Of a stretch of DNA of 64,000 nt, positions 1-8,371 are shown piece after piece. Both the position numbers and the translations under genes were made by a program. Source of the stretch: an uncultured Clostridium sp. (GTDB lineage Bacteria; Bacillota_I; Bacilli_A; RF39; UBA660); assembly GCA_905193755.1 (NCBI GenBank), contig CAJJPX010000001.1, forward strand, positions 186,001 to 250,000, in the 5' to 3' direction. The notes below the pieces were generated by a model that made no database searches, was not told where the DNA came from, and saw nothing but the letters and a program-made list of their open reading frames with translations. Every line of letters starts with the position of its first letter. Within the stretch, counting starts at the first letter, position 1.

Positions 1-489
1 ATTCAATATTGGTGTTCTAGAGTCATCAAATGTAGTAAATCCATCTAATGAGAATAAACCTTTATCTAAAGTTACACCTCCACCCTTATAATCATCTAAA
101 CTATAAGCACTTCCTTTAAAGTTTCTTACTTCAGGATGATTAAAATACCAAATTTTTTCAGTACCAATAATACTTACCTTCAAATATTGATCAGGTAAAA
201 ACTTACTTCCAACATAAGGTTTTTCTTTAACATATTCTATAATAAACTTACTACTTTTAATAACTAATATATTATTATCTTCTTCAACAGTTAACTTAGG
301 CTTACCAAAACTTCTATTAGTAGCAAAAAAAGTAGGATAATCATTAAATGCACCAGTTTCACTATATTCAAAACGTATTAATGCATCAGATAAAACACTA
401 ATTCTATATGTTTTACCCATAAATACATATGATGATGGAGTCTTACTCTTAGTCATATCTATATAAAATTGTGAACCAAAATCATACAT
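1..489 (-). CDS. Glycoside hydrolase family 31 protein, N-terminal part (cut by window edge)
   Basis: This is the first 163 codons of a gene whose 3' end lies left of the window. The ATG at 489 is preceded by GGAGG at a spacing of six. The translated part has the beta-sandwich character of the GH31 N-terminal domain: a segment 'RISVLSDALIRFEY' near residue 30 and, near the cut, 'LFSLDGFTTFDDS', which resembles the conserved stretch ahead of the catalytic barrel in alpha-glucosidases and alpha-xylosidases. Catalytic residues are out of view, so substrate and activity cannot be judged. There is no signal peptide, so the enzyme is probably cytoplasmic and acts on imported oligosaccharides. Family call rests on remembered motifs. 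Confidence 0.72.
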   Translation of the reverse strand, partial: MYDFGSQFYIDMTKSKTPSSYVFMGKTYRISVLSDALIRFEYSETGAFNDYPTFFATNRSFGKPKLTVEEDNNILVIKSSKFIIEYVKEKPYVGSKFLPDQYLKVSIIGTEKIWYFNHPEVRNFKGSAYSLDDYKGGGVTLDKGLFSLDGFTTFDDSRTPILN

Positions 490-519
490 AATTTTCCTCC
501 TACTTTATTTTACTTATTA

Positions 520-2280
520 TTATTGTTTTAATTTAACCATCCAGTTATTATATATTTCGCAGTTAGCACTTGTTGGTGGTGGATCAGCTTTTTCCATCTT
601 CACAATCATTGGTATTTTAAATATTCTACCAAAGGCTACACAAGTACCAGCTTGTAATGTTTTTTGTTTTTCAACAACGTCTTCACTCATATTAGGTACT
701 GATTTAGATATATATTCTAAGTCAGCCGGATGATTTATTTTAAATATTAAGAAGTTTGCACATTGACTTATAACATTTTCATTTAAATCTGTTGGTCTTT
801 GAGTAATTAAGTCTAATAATAAACCATATTTACGACCTTCCTTAGCAATTCTTTCAAATATGTTATATCCAAGAAGTGCTTTATCATCACCTTCTAAAAC
901 ATAACGGTGAGCTTCTTCTAATATCATATGTATTGGGAATGTAGCTCTAGCTTGAAGAGCTCTTGTAAACTTCATGAACATACGTCCAAATATTTTAACA
1001 ACACTACGAGCAAATCTATCATCAACATCTTCTAAATTGAAGTTAACAATTTGACACTTTTTATTACCACTAATTTGAATCTTCTTAATATATTCATCAA
1101 TTGTAGTAAATCCATCATCACTAAAGAATACTGAGTTTTGACGTGTAGCTAAATCATGAAGTCTAACTTTTAAACTCATCGCAGAATCATACATAGCTTC
1201 ATTTAATAAATATCTCTCACTATATAATGTAAAGTTAAGAGCAACTTCTAAATCATGAAGTGAATAACTTACTCCTTCAGCATTATAATTCCATTTACGT
1301 GAATCATCTATAAATCCTTTAATATAGTCTGTAATAATTTTACGTTCAGCAAATCTACCTTCACTATCTATATCAAAGCAATTTCTAAACATACGAGTAA
1401 ATCCAATACCAGGAACTTCAGTTTCAAGTGAAAGTTCTGCTGTATTAGTTTCTGTTAATATCTCAAATATTTGATCCCTAATCTTACTAGATGTTTGATT
1501 AGTATACATTATATTAATTATAGCTTTCGCAAGTATATGATTTTTATAATCTTGAGCTTCTTTATCTTGACGAGCAAACATCTTAACATACACAAGAGCT
1601 GTTTCAACCATAGCTATTTGAGAGAAATTAGTCGCATCAAGTAAATTAAGTACATCATCAAGTTCAAGAAGACACACTGGTATTCTAAGTTTCTCATAGT
1701 CTTTCTTCATATTAGTAGTTATTACTTTAAATGCATAATATGGATTATTTTTACTTAAATCTTTGAATGCATTCATATATTCACCATAACTATCAAATAT
1801 AAAGATATTCGCATTATATGGAATTATTTGACTATTAGGAAATATATTTTGAATAATTCTACATATACCATAAGTTTTACCACTACCAGTATTACCAAAT
1901 ATAGCTGTATGGTTAGAGAATAATTCATCAATACTTACATTTAGTGGGAATTCATTATATAAAGGACTTACTCCAAGTCTTATACTTCTTCCTTCTTCTC
2001 CTGTAAGTATCTTTAATTCTTCTTGATTAATAATTCTAACGTTCGCATCAAGGCTAGGTTTTTTAATAAGACCACCAACAAAATCATTTTCAGTAAGTTC
2101 TCCTAAGAAACTAACTTTAATAGTATCTTGTTCTATAGAATCAACTTCTCCTAATATCTTTTTATCTGAGTCTTCAAATACAACATGTAAGTTAATTAAA
2201 TCTTTTATACCAGCAATAGTCTCTTTGTTTACACCAACAATAGCACTATTCTTAGTAATAGTAAGAACCTTTCCAAGCAT
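520..2280 (-). CDS. HerA-like ATPase (DUF87, FtsK/HerA superfamily)
   Basis: A 586-residue P-loop ATPase. The N-terminal ~110 residues look like the small HAS-barrel domain of HerA. Walker A GNTGSGKT is at 129-136, Walker B 'HMILEEAHRY' at 451-460, and 'LITQRPTDL' at 491-499 matches the HerA/VirB4 sensor region. Proteins of this family form hexameric rings that translocate along double-stranded DNA, in archaea with the NurA nuclease. No NurA or other nuclease gene lies beside it here, so a partner, if any, is elsewhere. The gene stands alone between the truA terminator and the GH31 gene, 31 bases upstream of the latter, so the two may be co-transcribed. Role in repair, segregation or defence is open. 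Confidence 0.8.
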   Translation of the reverse strand: MLGKVLTITKNSAIVGVNKETIAGIKDLINLHVVFEDSDKKILGEVDSIEQDTIKVSFLGELTENDFVGGLIKKPSLDANVRIINQEELKILTGEEGRSIRLGVSPLYNEFPLNVSIDELFSNHTAIFGNTGSGKTYGICRIIQNIFPNSQIIPYNANIFIFDSYGEYMNAFKDLSKNNPYYAFKVITTNMKKDYEKLRIPVCLLELDDVLNLLDATNFSQIAMVETALVYVKMFARQDKEAQDYKNHILAKAIINIMYTNQTSSKIRDQIFEILTETNTAELSLETEVPGIGFTRMFRNCFDIDSEGRFAERKIITDYIKGFIDDSRKWNYNAEGVSYSLHDLEVALNFTLYSERYLLNEAMYDSAMSLKVRLHDLATRQNSVFFSDDGFTTIDEYIKKIQISGNKKCQIVNFNLEDVDDRFARSVVKIFGRMFMKFTRALQARATFPIHMILEEAHRYVLEGDDKALLGYNIFERIAKEGRKYGLLLDLITQRPTDLNENVISQCANFLIFKINHPADLEYISKSVPNMSEDVVEKQKTLQAGTCVAFGRIFKIPMIVKMEKADPPPTSANCEIYNNWMVKLKQ

Positions 2281-2344
2281 ACCAAAAAACCTTCCTCTCT
2301 ATTCTTAATATAATTCTATCACAAATATTTTTCACACACAATAT

Positions 2345-2369
2345 AAAAAAGTGCTTAATAACACTTTTT
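2345..2369 (-). terminator. Rho-independent terminator after truA
   Basis: On the minus strand AAAGTG and CACTTT form a stem around a short loop and a run of T follows. It closes the ECF-truA operon and separates it from the HerA-like gene. Confidence 0.8.
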
Positions 2370-2372
2370 CTA

Positions 2373-3095
2373 TTAATATTCTATTTTATTTAAATAAAGT
2401 CCAACAGGACTAGCACATCTTCCTAAAGAAGTTCTATCCATCTTATTAAATATATCTTCTATATCACAAATACTCTTTTTATTATCATTTATATCAAGTA
2501 ATAAACCAACTATATTTCTAATCATATATCTAAGAAAACCACTTGATTCAAATCTAAGATATAACACTTTCTTAGATATTTTATAGTCTATAATAACATC
2601 TCTTTCATAATTACCATTATCTTTATCAGAAGTAAAACTTCTATAGTTATGAATACCTTTAAATTGATTAATAAATATGTCTAAAAGTTCTTTATCTATA
2701 CTTTTACAATACTGATAGACATATTCACTTTCTATAGGATTATATTCTCCCATATTTATTTTATAAATGTATTCTTTTCTTTTAACATCATGTCTTACAT
2801 TAAATTCATCACTAACTTTTTTAATACTTTTAATATAGATATAATCACTTAATAATGAATTAACACTATGAAGTAATTTCTTTGCATTAATTTCTTCTTC
2901 CACTTCAAAAGTACAATATTGATTTAACGCATGAACTCCCTTATCTGTTCTTGAAGCACCTATAGTATTAATACTTCTATTAAATATTTTAGATAATACT
3001 TTTTCTAGTTCTCCTTCAACTGTTTCCTTATTCTTTTGAATTTGATATCCATAATATTTAGAACCATTATAACTTAAATTAATTAAATATTTCAT
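2373..3095 (-). CDS. truA: tRNA pseudouridine(38-40) synthase
   Basis: A 240-residue protein of normal family length. It isomerises uridines 38-40 in the anticodon arm of tRNAs. The catalytic aspartate is in 'GASRTDKGVHAL' (Asp51), the signature of TruA. The ATG overlaps the stop of ecfT by four bases, so translation is coupled. It is the last gene of the ecfA-ecfA-ecfT-truA operon, an order also found in Bacillus, which supports both this call and that of the transporter genes. Confidence 0.95.
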   Translation of the reverse strand: MKYLINLSYNGSKYYGYQIQKNKETVEGELEKVLSKIFNRSINTIGASRTDKGVHALNQYCTFEVEEEINAKKLLHSVNSLLSDYIYIKSIKKVSDEFNVRHDVKRKEYIYKINMGEYNPIESEYVYQYCKSIDKELLDIFINQFKGIHNYRSFTSDKDNGNYERDVIIDYKISKKVLYLRFESSGFLRYMIRNIVGLLLDINDNKKSICDIEDIFNKMDRTSLGRCASPVGLYLNKIEY

Positions 3096-3856
3096 TGTAT
3101 TGTTATTACTCCTTTTTGAACTAAATAAGCATATATAAGTACTAAATGAAATGCAGTATAAAATATATCATAAAATCCTACTCTATTAGTTCTATAATTA
3201 GTTCTATATCTCTTCATATTATAAAGTCTAAGTTCTGATGCAAAAGCCATATCCCTACTTTTTCTTTTAGTAAGCGCTAGTATATTTCCATATATTGTTC
3301 CAACTGCATTCATTCTACCAAACATATTAGAATGAAAATAATCTATCCCTCTACTAGCTTCAGCTTTTAATGTTTTATATTCTACTGTTAACATAAGAGG
3401 TACATATCTTAACATTTTATTAACTTTAAATGCAAACTTAGTAATCGGTAAATATAAGAAGTTAAAAAATGATAAGAACTTTTCTATTCCATAAGCACTT
3501 TCACTAGGACTAGTAGTATAAGCCAAAATATTTAAATATTCTACTAAAGTTATAAGTTTAATTATATATGTAATAGTCTCTGTTATATTAAGTCTAAAAT
3601 ATGCACAAATAAATACTATTAAAATATAAATATATCTTAAAGACCAAAATGTTCTAAAATAATATCTAAATGGTACAAAACTTAATAACTGCATACATAG
3701 TACTAAACCAAATAGAAATAAATTTATATATATTGAATCAGTAAGTAGCATAATTACTATAGCTACTATAAAATTAAATAATTTAACTACTGGATTTAAT
3801 CTATGTACTGATGAATCTACTGGATAAAAAGAACCAAATGAATTTCTAGAATACAT
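3092..3856 (-). CDS. ecfT: ECF transporter membrane coupling protein EcfT
   Basis: A 254-residue integral membrane protein of the CbiQ/EcfT family. Several hydrophobic segments fill roughly residues 28-130 and another lies near 232-248. The cytoplasmic part carries the first coupling motif as 'EASRGIDY' and a weaker second motif 'ASELRLY', where the usual is close to 'MEARGY'. EcfT normally couples ATP hydrolysis by two EcfA subunits to vitamin or cofactor uptake by exchangeable S components. No S component is nearby, as expected for a shared (group II) module. The ribosome site AAAGGGGG precedes the ATG. Overlaps with ecfA upstream (11 bases) and truA downstream indicate tight coupling. Confidence 0.85.
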   Translation of the reverse strand: MYSRNSFGSFYPVDSSVHRLNPVVKLFNFIVAIVIMLLTDSIYINLFLFGLVLCMQLLSFVPFRYYFRTFWSLRYIYILIVFICAYFRLNITETITYIIKLITLVEYLNILAYTTSPSESAYGIEKFLSFFNFLYLPITKFAFKVNKMLRYVPLMLTVEYKTLKAEASRGIDYFHSNMFGRMNAVGTIYGNILALTKRKSRDMAFASELRLYNMKRYRTNYRTNRVGFYDIFYTAFHLVLIYAYLVQKGVITIQ

Positions 3857-4688
3857 CTCTATATACCCCCTTTATTAGGTCAAGTATATTGTCATAGTCA
3901 TGTATGTATCTTCCTTTTTTCTTACATTCATCTATAAATGTAACTATCTTTGGTACTTCTACTCCTATTTGATTTAAAGCATCTATATCACGAAGTAATT
4001 CTTTACCACCAAATGCTACTAATTTAGTCATATGCATTAAATATACGTAATCTGTTATTTGATAACAGAAGTTAGTATCTTTACTTAGTAATATTATAGT
4101 CTTTTTATATTTATTTTTTAAAAGTCTAAGTAATCTTATTAATTCTTTTTTATCATTTGAATTAAGTCCTGCTGTATATTCATCAAGTATTAATATATTT
4201 GGATTATACACAAGAGCACAAGCAAGAGCTACTTTCTTAGCATCTACAAGTGTTAATTCATGTGGATTCATATTTAAGTATGAGTCATCTAACCCTACTA
4301 GTTTTAAAGCATCACTAGCTCTTAAATCTATTTTTTCTAACTTATATTTGAAATATTTCATTCCAAATTCTATTTCACTTCTAACAGTTTTATTAAAGAA
4401 CATATCATATGGATTTTTAAATACATATCCAGTTTGAAATCTAAGTTTATTTATATTCTTTATCATTCTTCCATCATTAATAAATCTTCCTATTTTAACT
4501 CTACCACGAGTAGGCATTATTAAAGCATTTATTAAGTCACCTATAGCTGTCTTACCACTATTACTTTTACCAATAAATGAATATATACCAGGGTTCTTTA
4601 TTTCAAACGTTACATCGCTTATAATAGTTTTCTCTAAAGGAGTATATGCATCTATAACAAAACTTACATGATCAAATCTTATTTCCAT
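3846..4688 (-). CDS. ecfA2: ECF transporter ATPase, EcfA2-like, degenerate signature motif
   Basis: A 280-residue ABC ATPase that aligns with EcfA2 along its length, including the early 'YTPLEK' and late 'IGVEVP' segments. Walker A GKSNSGKT (40-47) and Walker B ILILDE (165-170) are intact. Other motifs are eroded: the Q-loop glutamine is Lys91, the LSGGQ signature reads LTLVD (145-149), and the switch histidine is Lys203. The protein could therefore bind nucleotide but should hydrolyse it poorly by the usual mechanism. It overlaps its neighbours on both sides. The degeneracy is seen directly; its functional effect is inference. Confidence 0.85.
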   Translation of the reverse strand: MEIRFDHVSFVIDAYTPLEKTIISDVTFEIKNPGIYSFIGKSNSGKTAIGDLINALIMPTRGRVKIGRFINDGRMIKNINKLRFQTGYVFKNPYDMFFNKTVRSEIEFGMKYFKYKLEKIDLRASDALKLVGLDDSYLNMNPHELTLVDAKKVALACALVYNPNILILDEYTAGLNSNDKKELIRLLRLLKNKYKKTIILLSKDTNFCYQITDYVYLMHMTKLVAFGGKELLRDIDALNQIGVEVPKIVTFIDECKKKGRYIHDYDNILDLIKGVYRDVF

Positions 4689-5446
4689 AATGCACCTACC
4701 AATTCTTTATCACTTAAATAGTATTTATTAATAAGACCATAATCCATTAAATATCTGTTTAACTCCACTATAAATGGAAGACCAAGTCCAAGTCTCTTAA
4801 GTATCTTTTCTTCATTTAAAACACTTAATGTCTTACCTTCACAAACTACATTTTTTTCATAAACTATTATTATCTTATCTCCATATAAAGTTTCTTCCAT
4901 ATCATTAGTAAAATTCATAACTATTCCACCATCTTTAACATATTCTTTTAATATATCAAAAATAAGTAATTTATCTTCATAGTCTAATTCACAAAGTATA
5001 TTGTCTATTACTAATACTTTAGGTTTAACTATTAATGCAGATAATATTTTCATCTTTACTTTATCACTAGCACCTAAACTATTAGGATCTCTTATTAATA
5101 ATTCTTTTAATTTATAATGTCTACTTTCAGTATCTATAAGTTCTCTTATTTGATTCTTTTTCATAGCTAAACTTTCAAGTCCAAAAGCAATTTCATCTTC
5201 TACAGTTTCACCAACAAAAACATTTAAATGTTTATATAAAACAAAACTCATTCTTCTTCTAATAATATCTAAAGTTTTAGGATTAAAACTAGCATCTCCC
5301 ACTTCTATAGTTGCTTTCTTATTGCCATGTAAAAGAGTATGAATTATTAAATCATTATTATCTCCAATAATAGATACAAATTCACTAGGTTTTAATTCTA
5401 TACTAATATCTTCACCAAACTTATATTTAAAGTATACATCTTCCAT
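4679..5446 (-). CDS. ecfA1: ECF transporter ATPase, EcfA1-like, apparently catalytically dead
   Basis: A 255-residue protein in the EcfA1 position, first gene of the operon. Its fold features persist: 'ETVEDEIAFGLE' follows the Q-loop as in EcfA1. However, the P-loop reads GDNNDLIIHT (28-37) and lacks the GK(S/T) core, the Q-loop residue is Tyr71, the signature is LGASD (124-128), Walker B ends IDN instead of IDE (144-149), and the switch histidine is Asn181. All catalytic elements are thus replaced although the frame is open and the ribosome site (GAGGAG) good. Either the subunit is structural, or the module has taken a new role. Symbol given by position and similarity. Confidence 0.78.
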   Translation of the reverse strand: MEDVYFKYKFGEDISIELKPSEFVSIIGDNNDLIIHTLLHGNKKATIEVGDASFNPKTLDIIRRRMSFVLYKHLNVFVGETVEDEIAFGLESLAMKKNQIRELIDTESRHYKLKELLIRDPNSLGASDKVKMKILSALIVKPKVLVIDNILCELDYEDKLLIFDILKEYVKDGGIVMNFTNDMEETLYGDKIIIVYEKNVVCEGKTLSVLNEEKILKRLGLGLPFIVELNRYLMDYGLINKYYLSDKELVGALWK

Positions 5447-5489
5447 AATAAATACTCCTCATATGAATTATACTATATTTTTAAATATT

Positions 5490-5524
5490 AAAAAAGATTT
5501 TATAAACTTAATTTTTATAAAATC
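5490..5524 (-). terminator. Terminator after the FNT channel gene
   Basis: Minus-strand stem of about 11 AT pairs around a short loop, followed by six T. It overlaps the end of the FNT gene. Confidence 0.7.
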
Positions 5525-6140
5525 TATTATAGTATAGAGCTATTAAAATAGAACCAACTGAATTACCAAGTAACATTATAAGTATATAAAGTAATGATTT
5601 AAAACTTAATAAATTTGCTACACTTATATAATACATATTAGCTATACTATGTTCAAAACCACTAAGTATAAAAACCATTACACACATAAATATGCAAGAA
5701 TATTTACCTATCTCATTGTTTATTTTTTTATAGTTATTTACCGCTATATACATAAGTATTCCACATAATATAGATAAAATAAATATACTAAGTAAGTTAT
5801 CATTAAGTTTTAAATTTACTAATTCTACTGCTTTATCACTAACACTTTTAAATCTTGTTAAAAGTACTAATCTTGCTACTAAGAATGTACCAATAAAATT
5901 ACCAACTATTGTTATTAACAATTCATAAATATAATTAAATTTATTTATAAGTACATAACCAACTTTACCAGTGAATAAATTCATTCCATACATGCATATA
6001 ACAAGAAGTCCTATTGAAAACAAGAAAGCTCCAAAAAAGTTATTATCAACTCTTAAATATACTGTACCAGCAATACCTATCATAATACCAGCAAATATAC
6101 TTTTAATTAAATAATCTATATAACTTTTATATTTTTTCAT
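5508..6140 (-). CDS. Formate/nitrite transporter (FNT) family channel
   Basis: A 210-residue protein with six hydrophobic segments, consistent with the FNT fold but shorter than the usual 250-280 residues. 'SGFEHSIANMYY' near residue 160 holds the family's central histidine motif, and 'MNLFTGK' matches the first half-helix break. FNT pentamers conduct formate, nitrite, lactate or hydrosulfide. No pyruvate-formate lyase or other partner gene is beside it, so the substrate cannot be told. The stop overlaps the start of the channel: the upstream zinc-ribbon/TM2 gene ends at 6137 while this ATG is at 6140, so the two are translationally coupled. Confidence 0.85.
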   Translation of the reverse strand: MKKYKSYIDYLIKSIFAGIMIGIAGTVYLRVDNNFFGAFLFSIGLLVICMYGMNLFTGKVGYVLINKFNYIYELLITIVGNFIGTFLVARLVLLTRFKSVSDKAVELVNLKLNDNLLSIFILSILCGILMYIAVNNYKKINNEIGKYSCIFMCVMVFILSGFEHSIANMYYISVANLLSFKSLLYILIMLLGNSVGSILIALYYNRFYKN

Positions 6141-7249
6141 GATTCCACCTCAAACTCTATAGTACAATTATTATCTTTCATCAAGCAAAAACTCTTACTA
6201 TTTTTATCATATCTAAAAGTATATTCATTATCTTTAGTAGTTAATATTACTTCTTCATCATTCTCTTTTGATTCATAACTATATGACTTTAAAGCATCTT
6301 TTATTTCATCTTCGCTTATCTTTTCTTTAGTAGTAATAAACATATTATATGAATCATATACTTTAACAGTCATATCATCACTTACCCAAGTTTTTTGATA
6401 ACCAGGAACACAAAAAGTACAAATGATAAATCCAAGAATAAATAATATTATTTTAATATATTTACTTGAAGACTTTGGCGTCTTCCATACCCTTCTAGAT
6501 ATTGGAGTTATTGTTAGTAAACCAGAGGCTAAAATAAGTAAAGCTCCAAAAACATTATAATCCATGTATGTTATAGATAAAATTATCATATAAATAGCTA
6601 AGCAATTATAAAATTTATTTTTACTTTCAGGATGACTACTTACTTCATTATAAATATCATATATCCAACCTACAAGAAATAATCCACCAGTAAATAAATA
6701 CAAAAAACCCATACCAATTTTACCTTGAACAAACTTATGAAGCCCAAATAAACCACCAAATATAACAAGTATTATATGATCTTTTCCATTCTTAACGCTC
6801 TTATTTTTAGCATCAATCTTATCATATTCACTAAAACTATCAATATATTTTTCATATTTAGTTTTGTATTTTTCTAACTCATTTTCACTAGCTAAAGTAA
6901 TATATTTATTATAATATTTTTTAGCTTCTACTCTATACTCTTTAGATGTAAAGTCTTCAGTAACTGCTCTTAATAAACCTAACCATACTTCTTTATTATC
7001 AGCATATCTTTCTGACAAAGAATAATATATATCATAAGCTTTCTCATATTCTTTAAATTTTAAATTAGCTCTTCCATTTTTAAATTCTTGTTCTTCATCT
7101 ATTTGTCCTGCCATAATATGTTTAACTTTAGTAACTTCATCATCTATAATAAACTCATTACCACAATATTCACATTTAGCATTCTTAGTATTTTCTGATA
7201 CTTTTATTTTACCTTTGCATTTAGGACATTCTGTACTTATTAATTTCAT
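6137..7249 (-). CDS. Zinc-ribbon and TM2-domain membrane protein
   Basis: A 370-residue protein of unknown role. The N-terminus is a zinc ribbon with two CxxC knuckles (CPKC and CEYC within the first 35 residues). A charged helical region of about 110 residues with TPR-like character follows. Next comes a TM2 domain: 'GGLFGLHKFVQGKIGMGFLY' with its second helix ending 'GWIYDIYNE'. Further membrane segments lie around 215-285, and the last 100 residues form a polar domain. TM2 proteins often sense or scaffold at the membrane. It overlaps the FNT gene by four bases and probably shares its message. Confidence 0.7.
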   Translation of the reverse strand: MKLISTECPKCKGKIKVSENTKNAKCEYCGNEFIIDDEVTKVKHIMAGQIDEEQEFKNGRANLKFKEYEKAYDIYYSLSERYADNKEVWLGLLRAVTEDFTSKEYRVEAKKYYNKYITLASENELEKYKTKYEKYIDSFSEYDKIDAKNKSVKNGKDHIILVIFGGLFGLHKFVQGKIGMGFLYLFTGGLFLVGWIYDIYNEVSSHPESKNKFYNCLAIYMIILSITYMDYNVFGALLILASGLLTITPISRRVWKTPKSSSKYIKIILFILGFIICTFCVPGYQKTWVSDDMTVKVYDSYNMFITTKEKISEDEIKDALKSYSYESKENDEEVILTTKDNEYTFRYDKNSKSFCLMKDNNCTIEFEVES

Positions 7250-7259
7250 AAAACACTTC

Positions 7260-7784
7260 CTATTTCCATTTAGCTTCTAAAGTTATATTACTACTAACTA
7301 CTTTATCAAAATTATATTTAACACCATTATAGTACCATCCATCAAATTCATAATCTTCTTTAACTGGATCTTTTGGTGCGATAGCTATTTGATTTTCAAC
7401 TACTTCTTGAGTAGTATTTTCTTCTCCATTATTGTATACAAATGTAACAATAAATTTAAGTCTATAATCAGCTTTTAATGTTGTAGTACCTTCTACTTTA
7501 TAATGACTATCAACATATCCACCATTTACATCCTTCCAACCTATAAAACTATAACCTTTTTTCTCTGGTACTGGAAGTACAATCTCTTTATGTTTCTTTT
7601 CTCTAATACTACTAAAAACACTACCACCATCACTATCAAAACTAATAGTGTATTTCCCATCAAATATATATAAAAATAAAATAATAGCACCAACAAACAA
7701 CACAAATGATACTATTAATTTAAAATAATTTTTCTTTTCAATTTCTTTTTTGTTTTTTATATTCTTTTTACCCTTTTTACTCAT
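7260..7784 (-). CDS. Membrane-anchored InlB B-repeat protein
   Basis: About 174 residues. I start it at the internal ATG at 7784, because GGTGG precedes that codon, while the in-frame ATG at 7796 has no ribosome site. A lysine-rich cytoplasmic start is followed by one membrane helix (near residues 20-40) and two InlB B-repeats (Listeria-Bacteroides repeat): each has the pattern 'GY.F.GW' then 'T.L.A.Y/W', seen as 'GYSFIGWKD' and 'DYEFDGWYY', ending 'LEAKWK'. The repeats are extracellular beta-grasp modules of surface proteins. With no LPXTG, it is held by its N-terminal helix. It lies next to a broken surface-protein gene. Confidence 0.75.
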   Translation of the reverse strand: MSKKGKKNIKNKKEIEKKNYFKLIVSFVLFVGAIILFLYIFDGKYTISFDSDGGSVFSSIREKKHKEIVLPVPEKKGYSFIGWKDVNGGYVDSHYKVEGTTTLKADYRLKFIVTFVYNNGEENTTQEVVENQIAIAPKDPVKEDYEFDGWYYNGVKYNFDKVVSSNITLEAKWK

Positions 7785-7837
7785 TCCTACCACCATCTTA
7801 ATTTTATCATAGAATACCTTCTAAAACTATAAGAAAT

Positions 7838-7867
7838 TAAAAAAAGTTTATTATTTTGAATAAACTT
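7838..7867 (-). terminator. Terminator after the surface-protein remnant
   Basis: Minus-strand stem AAGTTTATT with AATAAACTT, then seven T. The stop codon of the remnant lies inside it. Confidence 0.7.
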
Positions 7868-8371
7868 TTCCATTAACATATAATTTATATCCATTTAAAT
7901 CTATATTAGACGCGTCTCCATCATATTCAAATGATGTAACATATGGGTCTCCAGTTAATTTAATTTTACTATTTTTATCAAGTTTTAATGTAATACTTTT
8001 AGCAGTATTATCTCCATTAATAGTTCCTTCAAAGTATGAACTATTAAGTGTCATATCAAGTGTTGATATTGAATCTACTATATATTACCAATAATATCTT
8101 GATTAGTTGCTTTGAATGTAACAGTTCCACCGTTAGAGCCACTATTTCCCCAAGAATCTTTTTGTATTCTTAAGAAGTTCCCAATACTATCATTATTAGT
8201 TATTTTATTATTTTCAAGTTCTATTGACGCAGTAGTATTTGTTACATAGAATGAGTCACCTTTATTAGTAATTATTTCACTATTTTTAGAAATGAATTTT
8301 GCTTCACCATCAGCAACATCACCACTCATAGATTGATATAAGAATATATTTTTATAACTTAAAATTTTCAA
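7851..8371 (-). pseudogene. C-terminal remnant of a secreted repeat protein, frameshifted
   Basis: Two frames on the minus strand encode consecutive parts of one beta-rich domain. The first (8371-8078) ends 'NQDIIGNI' at a TAG. The second (to 7851) continues with 'DSISTLDMTLNSSYFEG' once the reading frame is shifted by one base near 8080. Restoring a single A at that spot would give 'GNIIVDSISTLD', so the break looks like a one-base deletion. The 5' end is also missing: the only start is a TTG overlapping the stop of the next gene, without ribosome site, and an in-frame stop lies two codons upstream. What remains is the C-terminal third or so of a larger repetitive surface protein without signal peptide. 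Confidence 0.7.
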
